DNA of 64,000 bases from Atopobium sp. UBA1382. Its GTDB lineage: Bacteria > Actinomycetota > Coriobacteriia > Coriobacteriales > Atopobiaceae. A program made the translations under genes and the position numbers. The notes beneath the pieces were generated by a model. It did no database searches, had not been told where the DNA came from, and worked only from the letters and a program-made list of their open reading frames with translations. The DNA lies in NCBI GenBank assembly GCA_002305805.1, contig DBQY01000017.1:1-64000 (forward strand). The letters run 5' to 3'. Shown piece after piece: positions 28,074 through 35,500 of this stretch. How positions within the stretch are numbered: position 1 is the stretch's first letter; every line of letters starts with the position of its first letter.

Positions 28074-28103
28074 TCCAAAAGGGGTCTGACCCCTTTTGGA
28101 TCA
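28071..28103. repeat. REP-like palindrome, subfamily A, between convergent genes
   Basis: TGATCCAAAAGGGG, 5-base loop, CCCCTTTTGGATCA: exact 14-bp arms. The left TGA is the stop of the lipoprotein gene and the right TCA is the reverse complement of the nadE stop, so one 33-bp palindrome ends both genes. Confidence 0.9.
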
Positions 28104-30041
28104 CAGCGCCTCGAGCTCGGCGAGCCAGAGGGTCGAGCAGGCGTCCGACGGCATGCGCAGGTCGCCGCGCGGGCTGACGGCCGCCGATCCCACCTTGGGG
28201 CCGTCAGGCAGGCAGCTGCGCTTGAACTGCTGGGCAAAGTAGCGGCGATAGAAGACCTTGAGCCAGGAGAGGATCGTGGTGTCGTCGTACTTCTCGCCCA
28301 GGGCATAGCGGGCGAGACGGTAGACCTTGGACGGGTTGGTGCCGCGGCGCAGGACCTCGTAGAGGAAGAAGTCGTGGAGCTCGTAGGGACCCACGAGGTC
28401 CTCGGTCTTCTGGGCGATCTTGCCGTCCCCCGTGGCGGGCAGGAGCTCCGGCGAGACCGGCGTGTCCAAAACGTCGAGAAGAACCTCGGACTCCGCGGCG
28501 TCTCCGCAGGTGTCCGCCACGTAGCGCACGAGATGGCGCACCAGCGTCTTGGGCACGCTCGCGTTGACGGCGTACATGGACATGTGGTCGCCGTTGTAGG
28601 TGGCCCAGCCAAGCGCCAGCTCGGAGAGGTCGCCGGTACCGATGACGAGGCCGCCCTCCTGGTTGGCCACGTCCATGAGAATCTGCGTGCGCTCGCGGGC
28701 CTGGGCGTTCTCGTAGGTGACGTCGTGGACGGACTCGTCGTGCCCGATGTCGGAGAAGTGCTGGCGCACCGAGGCGGCGATGTCGATCTCGCGCAGCTCG
28801 GCGCCCACGGTACAGGCGAGCTTACAAGCATTGTTGTAGGTGCGGTCCGTGGTGCCGAAGCCGGGCATGGTCACCGCGATGACGCCGTCGCGCGGAAGTC
28901 CCAGCAGGTCGAAGGCACGCACGGTCACGAGCAGGGCGAGCGTGGAATCCAAGCCGCCCGAGAGGCCGATGACCGCACGGCGCGAGTGCGTGTGCGCGAG
29001 GCGCTTGGCGAGGCCGTGCGCCTGGATGGCAATGACGTCCTCACAGCGCTCCGCACGACGGGCGGGGTCGGACGGCACAAAGGGATGCGGGTCCACCCAG
29101 CGCGTGAGCGGGGTCTCGCGGGAGGCGGCATCCGCGCCCAGCGAGAAGGGCACGCTCACGTAGCCCATCTCCTCGGCCGCGGTCGCGCACTCGAAGGTGG
29201 ACATGCGCGTGCGCTCGGCCGCGAGGAAGCGAACGTCCACCTCAGAGACGGCGCGACCGCCGCCGAAGGGCTTGCCCTCCGCGAGTAGACGACCATTCTC
29301 GGCCACGAGGTCGTGTCCGGAGAAGACGAGGTCTTGCGTGGACTCGCCGGTCCCGGCGCTGGCGTAGACGTAGCCGCAGAGCAGGCGCGCGCTCTGGCCG
29401 GTGACAAGGGTGCGGCGATAGTCGGCCTTGCCCACGAGCGCGTTGGACGCGCTGAGGTTGCAGATCAGTGTGGCGCCCGCCTGCGCGTGAGCAATCGAGG
29501 GCGGCGCAGCGACCCAGAGGTCCTCACATATTTCCGCCGCGACCACAAGTTCGGGAAGCTCCAGGCACGAGAAGAGCAGGTTGGTGCCAAAGAGCACGTC
29601 CTTCTCGCCGCCCACGGAGGCGGTGACGGGATCGACCGGGCCGGGGACAAAGTGGCGCCCCTCATAAAACTCGTTGTAGGTGGGGATGTGGGTCTTGGGG
29701 ACGACGCCGAGGATGGCACCGTGCGAGACGAACGCGGCGCAGTTGTAGAGCTTGCCATTGGCGCGCACGGGCACGCCCGCGAGCAGCAAGGCGTCGAGGT
29801 CCGCCGTGCGGGCCGCAAAGTCCGCAAGGCCGGCATCGGCGGCACGAATGAGCGCGTCCTGCCAGAAGAGGTCCTCGCAGGTGTAGCCCGTGAGCGCAAG
29901 CTCGGGCAGGACGATGACTGCGGCGCCGTCCTTCTCGGCCGCCTCACGCGCCGCGGCCACACAGGCCTCCACGTTGAAGGCCACGTCCGCAACACGAACC
30001 TCCGGCGTCACCGCCGCGACCTTGACGAACCCGTCCCTCAT
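28101..30041 (-). CDS. nadE: Glutamine-hydrolysing NAD+ synthase
   Basis: Final step of NAD synthesis: deamido-NAD + glutamine + ATP. 646 residues. The N-terminal nitrilase-fold glutaminase has the Glu in LPELALTGYTCEDLFW and the probable catalytic Cys in AAEICEDLWV; the C-terminal ATP-pyrophosphatase domain has LSGGLDSTLALL. ATG 30041 (MRDGFVKVAAVTPEV) with GGGAGG upstream is preferred to a TTG start that would lie inside the adjacent palindrome. The stop codon is provided by the palindrome at 28071-28103. Confidence 0.95.
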   Translation of the reverse strand: MRDGFVKVAAVTPEVRVADVAFNVEACVAAAREAAEKDGAAVIVLPELALTGYTCEDLFWQDALIRAADAGLADFAARTADLDALLLAGVPVRANGKLYNCAAFVSHGAILGVVPKTHIPTYNEFYEGRHFVPGPVDPVTASVGGEKDVLFGTNLLFSCLELPELVVAAEICEDLWVAAPPSIAHAQAGATLICNLSASNALVGKADYRRTLVTGQSARLLCGYVYASAGTGESTQDLVFSGHDLVAENGRLLAEGKPFGGGRAVSEVDVRFLAAERTRMSTFECATAAEEMGYVSVPFSLGADAASRETPLTRWVDPHPFVPSDPARRAERCEDVIAIQAHGLAKRLAHTHSRRAVIGLSGGLDSTLALLVTVRAFDLLGLPRDGVIAVTMPGFGTTDRTYNNACKLACTVGAELREIDIAASVRQHFSDIGHDESVHDVTYENAQARERTQILMDVANQEGGLVIGTGDLSELALGWATYNGDHMSMYAVNASVPKTLVRHLVRYVADTCGDAAESEVLLDVLDTPVSPELLPATGDGKIAQKTEDLVGPYELHDFFLYEVLRRGTNPSKVYRLARYALGEKYDDTTILSWLKVFYRRYFAQQFKRSCLPDGPKVGSAAVSPRGDLRMPSDACSTLWLAELEAL

Positions 30042-30054
30042 CCCAACCTCCCTA

Positions 30055-30119
30055 TGATCCAAAAGGGGACAGACCCCTTTTGAGGACGATCCAAAAGGGG
30101 ACAGACCCCTTTTGGATCA
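30055..30119. repeat. Tandem pair of REP-like palindromes, subfamily A
   Basis: First copy 30055-30083 (right arm shortened: CCCCTTTTGA), second copy 30088-30119 (full arms GATCCAAAAGGGG / CCCCTTTTGGATC). The TCA at 30117-30119 is the stop codon of the RAYT gene. The first copy lies directly upstream of the nadE ribosome site. Confidence 0.9.
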
Positions 30120-30893
30120 CTCTGCTTGATCGACCCTCATTCTTCTCAGTTTATTTGTTACGCGCGAAATTGTGCAGGTTCCAATTCCAGTCAGTCGTTC
30201 AATTTGCTTAACGGACAGGCCGACGTCCCGAAGGTCTAAAAGTCTCTGGTCGCGCTCCGCCTTGGGGAGCGCCTTCACCTCATGGGCAGGCAGCTCGCCC
30301 AGGGCAAGGCGCGCAACATCGCCCATCTCGTCCTCGGGAACCCGAGCGCGGCGATCAAAGCGGTATGTACGCCTCTGCTCGGGCTGGCTGTAGGCAGCAA
30401 ACCCTTCGGCTCCGCCAAGCATGTCCAAGACAAGGGATGTATTGGCAATCTCCGAGGATCCCACGTACTCGCGGTAGCTGCTCCATGGGTACTCCGCCGC
30501 CGGGCAAATCCCGGCGTTTTCCGGATTGTCGTGGACGTAACGGATGGCCTGGAGCAGGTATGCCTCGTTCTCGATCGGGCAGCTTTTGAACCGGTTTTCA
30601 AAGACGTGGCCCACCCTCCCCGACTTACGGTTGAATCGCTGCGCGTAGCCGCCGGAGAGTCTCTGCATCATCTCGCTCAGTGCCTGCGTCGGGTCCTCCA
30701 GCACAAGGTGCACGTGGTTCTCCATAAGGCACCACGCCAGAACGTGGATTCCGGCGTCTTCCGCCCTCTTTACAAGGAGCTCGAGAAAAGCACGGCGATC
30801 GGCATCGTCCTCAAAGATTATCTGCTTACCGTTTCCGCGCAGAATCACGTGGTAGAAGCCCGACTCAGCGGTTGCCCTTGGCGCTCGCGGCAT
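30117..30893 (-). CDS. REP-associated tyrosine transposase (RAYT, Y1_Tnp)
   Basis: 258-residue single-strand DNA transposase-like protein. Residues about 10-130 form the Y1_Tnp domain: GFYHVILRGNGKQIIF, the HUH-type metal motif in ENHVHLVLE, a likely catalytic Tyr in GGYAQRFNRKSGRVGHVFEN, and RYVHDNPENAGI. The C-terminal 50 residues are a DnaA-like helix-turn-helix (DVGLSVKQIERLTGIGTCTI). Palindromes of one subfamily bound it on both sides (30055-30119, 30974-31006), the layout described for REP/RAYT systems. Its 3' end is visibly more A+T-rich than its neighbours, suggesting transfer. Confidence 0.92.
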   Translation of the reverse strand: MPRAPRATAESGFYHVILRGNGKQIIFEDDADRRAFLELLVKRAEDAGIHVLAWCLMENHVHLVLEDPTQALSEMMQRLSGGYAQRFNRKSGRVGHVFENRFKSCPIENEAYLLQAIRYVHDNPENAGICPAAEYPWSSYREYVGSSEIANTSLVLDMLGGAEGFAAYSQPEQRRTYRFDRRARVPEDEMGDVARLALGELPAHEVKALPKAERDQRLLDLRDVGLSVKQIERLTGIGTCTISRVTNKLRRMRVDQAE

Positions 30894-30973
30894 AAAGACC
30901 CCCTCCCCTAGGTGAAGGCTCTCATACCCGGAGAAGGGGGGCCAATTTCAGACAGGTTAAGGCAGACGAAAAA

Positions 30974-31006
30974 TGATCCAAAAGGGGTCTGTCCCCTTTT
31001 GAATCA
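30974..31006. repeat. REP-like palindrome, subfamily A, upstream of RAYT
   Basis: TGATCCAAAAGGGG, TCTGT, CCCCTTTTGAATCA (one mismatch). The terminal TCA is the stop codon of the ABC ATPase gene at 31004. Confidence 0.9.
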
Positions 31007-31777
31007 CCCCTCGAGGTAGCGGGAGAGAAACTCGCGGGTGCGCGGGTGCTCCGGGGACGAGAAGAGCTTCTCGGGCGCGCCCTTCTCGGCGATGACGCCC
31101 TTATCCATGAAGACGACCTCGTCGGAGACGTTGCGCGCGAAGGCCATCTCGTGCGTGACCACGACCATCGTCATGCCCTCGGCCGCGAGGCACCGCATGA
31201 CCTCGAGGACCTCGCCCACGATCTCTGGATCGAGCGCGGAGGTGGGCTCATCGAAGAGCATGAGGTCGGGCTGCATGCAGAGGGCACGCGCAATGGCGAC
31301 GCGCTGCTTCTGGCCGCCGGAGAGGTTGTTTACGTCCGCACGCGCGAAGTCGGCGAGGCCCACCGACTCGAGATGGCGCAGCGCGACCTCCTCGGCCTCG
31401 GCCTTGCCCATCTTGCGCAGGGTTACGGGTGCGAGCGTGCAGTTGTCGAGCACGTTCATGTTGTTGAACAGGTTGAAACCCTGGAACACCATGCCGATCT
31501 TCTCGCGCAGGCGGTTCACGTCCACGTGCTCGGCCGCGAGATCGGAGCCGTGGAACCAGACGTGCCCGGCGTCGGGCGTCTCGAGCAGATTGATGCAGCG
31601 CAGAAGCGTCGACTTTCCGGAGCCGGAGGCGCCGATGATCGTGACCACCCGGCCGGGCATGACGTCGAGGTTGATGTCGCGCAGGACCTCGAGGTCGCCG
31701 AAGCTCTTGCGCAGGCCCTCGATGCGGACCATCGGCTCGGCCGCAACGCTGGCGGCGCCCGTGTTCTTCTCGCTCAT
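31004..31777 (-). CDS. Amino-acid ABC transporter ATP-binding protein (GlnQ class)
   Basis: 257-residue ATPase of a polar amino-acid importer. Walker [11 protein letters not shown]-loop MVFQGFNLF, signature [12 protein letters not shown], Walker [16 protein letters not shown]-loop VTHEM. Third gene of a permuted operon: binding protein, permease, ATPase, all on the minus strand; 3 bases separate it from the permease. Its stop codon lies in the REP palindrome. Confidence 0.95.
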   Translation of the reverse strand: MSEKNTGAASVAAEPMVRIEGLRKSFGDLEVLRDINLDVMPGRVVTIIGASGSGKSTLLRCINLLETPDAGHVWFHGSDLAAEHVDVNRLREKIGMVFQGFNLFNNMNVLDNCTLAPVTLRKMGKAEAEEVALRHLESVGLADFARADVNNLSGGQKQRVAIARALCMQPDLMLFDEPTSALDPEIVGEVLEVMRCLAAEGMTMVVVTHEMAFARNVSDEVVFMDKGVIAEKGAPEKLFSSPEHPRTREFLSRYLEG

Positions 31778-31780
31778 GGC

Positions 31781-32947
31781 TTACTCCTCCACCTTCACGG
31801 GCGTGTCGGACGTGCTGCCCACGGCCTCGGTCTTGACGTTGAAGCGGTGCGCAAAGCGGCCGAGCAGCCACGTTGCCACCATCGTGAGCACGAGGTAGAT
31901 GGCCGCGGCGATCAGGAACGCCGGGAAGTAGTCGTAGTAGTTGCCGCCGATGGTACGCGCCGCAAAGGTCAGGTCAAAGACGCTGATGATCGAAAGGACC
32001 GAGGAGTCCTTGATGTTGATGACGAGCTCGTTGGAGAGGCCGGGGATGGAGTTCTTGATGCCCTGGGGGAAGACCACCTTGAGCATGGCCTGCCACTGGG
32101 AGAGGCCGAGCGAGCGCGCAGCCTCCATCTGGCCCTTGTCAACGGCCGCGATGCCTCCGCGCAGGACCTCCATCATGTAGGCGGTGGAGTTGAGCGAGAC
32201 GGTCACCAAGCCCGCGTTGAACGCGGACCAGATCTGGTTGAGCTCCGCGCCGCTGAAGTCGCCCGTCGCGCGGATGATCCCCAGGATGCCGTAGTAGACG
32301 ATCATGGCCTGGACCATCATCGGCGTACCGCGCACCACGGTGCTGTAGACCTTGGCAAAGCCGGTGCCCACGACCTTCCAGAAGCGGACGAAGTCGTTGT
32401 CGGGGCGATCGACCGCCTGGATGCGGCAGAAGACGAGCAGCAGCGCCAGGATGAACGCAATCACGGTGCCAAAGACGGCGAGCGCAATCGTGGTAGTGAC
32501 GCCGGTGACGTAGGTGCTGCGGCTCACCCAGAACATCCAGAGGATGTTCTGGAGGAAGTCGTCCGCCGGTCGGTCGGTTGCCGAGACGGCGGCCACCCAC
32601 GCCGAGGCGAGGCCCATGACCAGGCGGTCGATGACGAGCACAAGCACAATCGCCCAGATGACGTACGAGGCGTAGCGCAGGGCGCGACGGGCGGGCGGCC
32701 TCACGAGCGGCGAGGTCTCCGCATAGCTCTTCCAGTGCGTGAGCTTGAACGCGAGCGCGAGGGCGCTCGCGACGAGCCACGCCGCCAGCACGTAGTACAT
32801 CACGAGCTCGACGGTGAACGCGCTCGCCAGGAAGCTCATGGCCGGGCGCGGCGAGCTCGAGAGCAGCATGCCGACAACCGCGACGGCGCTCGTGCCGAGA
32901 AGGACGTAGCGATGGTCGCGCGTCACGAAGTCACGCAGTTTTGACAT
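31781..32947 (-). CDS. Amino-acid ABC transporter permease (HisM/GlnP class)
   Basis: 388-residue membrane protein, longer than the usual 220-250. About 150 N-terminal residues add three or four extra hydrophobic segments (VLLGTSAVAVVGMLLSS, VIWAIVLVLVIDRLVMG). The transport core follows, with the EAA loop EAARSLGLSQWQAML and FPQGIKNSIPGLSNELV. A single permease gene implies a homodimer. The binding-protein gene is 91 bases upstream. Confidence 0.93.
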   Translation of the reverse strand: MSKLRDFVTRDHRYVLLGTSAVAVVGMLLSSSPRPAMSFLASAFTVELVMYYVLAAWLVASALALAFKLTHWKSYAETSPLVRPPARRALRYASYVIWAIVLVLVIDRLVMGLASAWVAAVSATDRPADDFLQNILWMFWVSRSTYVTGVTTTIALAVFGTVIAFILALLLVFCRIQAVDRPDNDFVRFWKVVGTGFAKVYSTVVRGTPMMVQAMIVYYGILGIIRATGDFSGAELNQIWSAFNAGLVTVSLNSTAYMMEVLRGGIAAVDKGQMEAARSLGLSQWQAMLKVVFPQGIKNSIPGLSNELVINIKDSSVLSIISVFDLTFAARTIGGNYYDYFPAFLIAAAIYLVLTMVATWLLGRFAHRFNVKTEAVGSTSDTPVKVEE

Positions 32948-33038
32948 TCAGACACCTCGTGTTTCTCGCCCCGAAGCGGGACGAGGGCAAAGCCGCCCCC
33001 GCCCCGCTTGGCGGTCGCTCATGGTCTGGGACCGCCCC

Positions 33039-33971
33039 CTACGCAGGCTGGCGATCCATGCAGGCGTTCCACATCTCCTGGCGCTCGTCCTCGGGGATGC
33101 CGGCGATGATCTCGTTGATCTTCTCGAGCGCGGCGTCCTGGCCCTTGGCGATAGCGGCGTTGTCGGGCATGACCGAGCCCTCGAACTTCTCGTCCATCTC
33201 GAGCTCGACGAACTCGGGGTGGGTCTCCAGCAGCTTGGGCACCGAGAGCATCGAATAGGTGATGATGTCGGCGGCGCCGCTGCTCAGGTTCTCGACGACC
33301 ATGGGGACGGTCTCGGCGGGCGTGAGGTGCGTGACGCTCGGCTCGGCCTCGACGATCTGCTCGATGACGTCGTCGTACATCGTGGCCGCCTGGCCCATGA
33401 TCGCGGCGTCCGCCAGGTCGGAGAAGGTCTTGGCCCCGGCCCACTGGGAGTCGGACTTGGTGATCATGACGATGTCGTCGTCAATGTAGGAATCGGAGAA
33501 GTCCGCGGAGTCCTCGCGCTCGGGCGTGACGGACATGCCGGCGCACACGATGTCGATCTGGCCGTTGTTGAGGGCGTCAATCAGGCCGTCGAAGGAGAGC
33601 TTCACGGCCACGGCCTCCATGCCCAGGCCCTCGGCGATGATCTTGGCTGCCTGGACGTCATAGCCGTCGGCGAAGGCGCCGTCGACGTTGTCGATCGGGA
33701 TGGTGAACTCGGACTCCTCCTGGACCTGCCAGTTGTACGGAGGGTAGGCCGCCTCCATGCCAACGCGCAGGGTCTTGCCGTCGCCGAGGGTGGCCTCGGC
33801 GGCGTCGGCGTCGTCGGTCGTGTCGGTGTCATCGGCGGTGGGTTCCTGCGCGGCGGGGCCACAGCCGGAAAGGACCATCACGCCTCCCATGCCCGCCACG
33901 AGGCTCGACAGCTTGAGGAAGTCGCGGCGAGAGACTCTGTCAGATACAAGAACGCGCGGGGTGGCCTTCAT
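33039..33971 (-). CDS. Amino-acid ABC transporter substrate-binding lipoprotein, Tat-type signal
   Basis: 310-residue solute-binding protein. The signal has a twin-arginine motif VSRRDFLKLSS followed by lipobox VLSGC, so export through Tat and lipidation are likely. An acidic linker leads to the family-3 binding domain (LRVGMEAAYPPYNW, VCAGMSVTPEREDSADFSDS). ATG 33971 has AAAGGAA upstream. First gene of the transporter operon. The ligand cannot be predicted; CyuA encoded divergently at 34171 makes cysteine or cystine one option. Confidence 0.92.
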   Translation of the reverse strand: MKATPRVLVSDRVSRRDFLKLSSLVAGMGGVMVLSGCGPAAQEPTADDTDTTDDADAAEATLGDGKTLRVGMEAAYPPYNWQVQEESEFTIPIDNVDGAFADGYDVQAAKIIAEGLGMEAVAVKLSFDGLIDALNNGQIDIVCAGMSVTPEREDSADFSDSYIDDDIVMITKSDSQWAGAKTFSDLADAAIMGQAATMYDDVIEQIVEAEPSVTHLTPAETVPMVVENLSSGAADIITYSMLSVPKLLETHPEFVELEMDEKFEGSVMPDNAAIAKGQDAALEKINEIIAGIPEDERQEMWNACMDRQPA

Positions 33972-34170
33972 GGTGGTTCCTTTCCCTTTTTGAGTAATCC
34001 CCTTCCGCGCGACGCAACCGGAGGGGACCCATTCCCCTCCCCCTTGCAAGCGGGCGCACCCGATGCGAGAAAGTTACGCGCACGTCGGCAGGATACCGCG
34101 GGGCGAGAAGAACCTCGAGCTGATACCATCGTGGGAAACACCGCCGTAACGGGTCGTCCAGGAGGCCTTC

Positions 34171-35457
34171 ATGGACCAGGAAGTCTACGACGCCTACGTC
34201 GCCATTCTCGAGGAGGAGCTCGTCTGCGCGATGGGCTGCACCGAGCCCATCGCCGTGGCCTACTGTGCCGCGCTCGCGCGCCAGACGCTCGGGGCGCTGC
34301 CGGAGCGCGTGGAGGTGGCGGCGTCCGCCAACATCATCAAGAACGTGAAGAGCGTCGTCGTGCCCAACACGGGCGGCGCGCGCGGCATCGAGGCTGCCGC
34401 GGCGGCGGGCGTGGTCGCGGGCAACGCGGACGCCAAGCTCGAGGTCCTAGCCGGCGTGACCGGCGAGCAGATCACCGAAATGCGCGACTTTCTCGCCACG
34501 CACGACGTCACCGTGGCGCCGAGCGAGCGCCCGTGGATCTTTGACATCCAGGTGCGCGCCTCGGGCAACGGCCACGAGGCGCTCTGCGAGATCGCCGGTT
34601 CGCACACCAACGTCATCCGCGTGGAGCGCGACAGCGAGGTTCTTCTCGACACGCCCTTTGAGGAGGACGCTGGCGAAAAGGACGCGGGCACGGACCGCAG
34701 CTACCTCTCCATCGAGAAGATCGTCGAGTTTGCCGGCACGGTGAACCTGGATGACGTCAAGCAGCTGCTCGGCCGTCAGATAGCCTGCAACATGGCCATC
34801 GCCCGCGAGGGGCTGGAGGGTGAGTGGGGCGCCAACATCGGCAGCGTGCTGCTCTCCGCGTACGGCGACGGCGTGGCCAACCGCGCCAAGGCGTGGGCGG
34901 CCGCCGGCTCCGACGCGCGCATGGGCGGCTGCGAGCTGCCCGTGGTCATCAACTCCGGCAGCGGCAACCAGGGTCTCACAGCGAGCGTCCCCGTGATCGT
35001 CTACGCCCAGGAGCTGGGCGTCTCTCACGAGGAGCTGCTGCGCGCGCTCGTGGTATCCAACCTCGTGACCATCCACCTCAAGACCGGCATCGGCCGACTC
35101 TCCGCCTACTGCGGCGCCACGAGCGCCGGCGCGGGCGCGGCGGCCGGCATCACCTACCTCTACGGCGGACGTGCGGACGAGATCGCACATACCGTGGTCA
35201 ACGCCATCGCCATCGACTCCGGCATGGTCTGCGACGGTGCCAAGGCGAGCTGCGCGGCCAAGATCGCGAGCGCGGTGGAGGCCGGCCTTCTGGGCATGCA
35301 GATGCAGAGCCAGGGCAAGCAGTTCTACGGCGGCGACGGAATCGTGGTCAAGGGCGTGGAGAACACGATCCGCAACGTGGGCGTGCTCGCGGCGCAGGGC
35401 ATGCGGGAGACGGACCGCACGATCATCGAGCTCATGTGCGGGAGCGGCGCCTGCTAA
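34171..35457 (+). CDS. L-cysteine desulfidase / UPF0597 (CyuA) family protein
   Basis: 428 residues, family length. Members use an Fe-S cluster to degrade L-cysteine to pyruvate, ammonia and sulfide; candidate cluster residues include Cys in VCAMGCTEPIA, in LSAYCGATSAG, and in MVCDGAKASC. The glycine-rich INSGSGNQGLTASVPVI is a family hallmark. AGGAGG precedes ATG 34171. Divergent from the amino-acid ABC transporter, which might supply its substrate (inference). Exact substrate is uncertain because related proteins include serine dehydratase-like enzymes. Confidence 0.85.
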   Translation: MDQEVYDAYVAILEEELVCAMGCTEPIAVAYCAALARQTLGALPERVEVAASANIIKNVKSVVVPNTGGARGIEAAAAAGVVAGNADAKLEVLAGVTGEQITEMRDFLATHDVTVAPSERPWIFDIQVRASGNGHEALCEIAGSHTNVIRVERDSEVLLDTPFEEDAGEKDAGTDRSYLSIEKIVEFAGTVNLDDVKQLLGRQIACNMAIAREGLEGEWGANIGSVLLSAYGDGVANRAKAWAAAGSDARMGGCELPVVINSGSGNQGLTASVPVIVYAQELGVSHEELLRALVVSNLVTIHLKTGIGRLSAYCGATSAGAGAAAGITYLYGGRADEIAHTVVNAIAIDSGMVCDGAKASCAAKIASAVEAGLLGMQMQSQGKQFYGGDGIVVKGVENTIRNVGVLAAQGMRETDRTIIELMCGSGAC

Positions 35458-35500
35458 CGTGCGATGGGTGCCGGTGAGGCGATAAACCCCGCCCAAGGCC

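Noticed and set aside
30974..31006. Palindromes around RAYT as terminal repeats of an insertion sequence
   Set aside because: Copies also occur far from the gene and as single palindromes, and they overlap stop codons of neighbours; this fits REP sequences better than IS ends.
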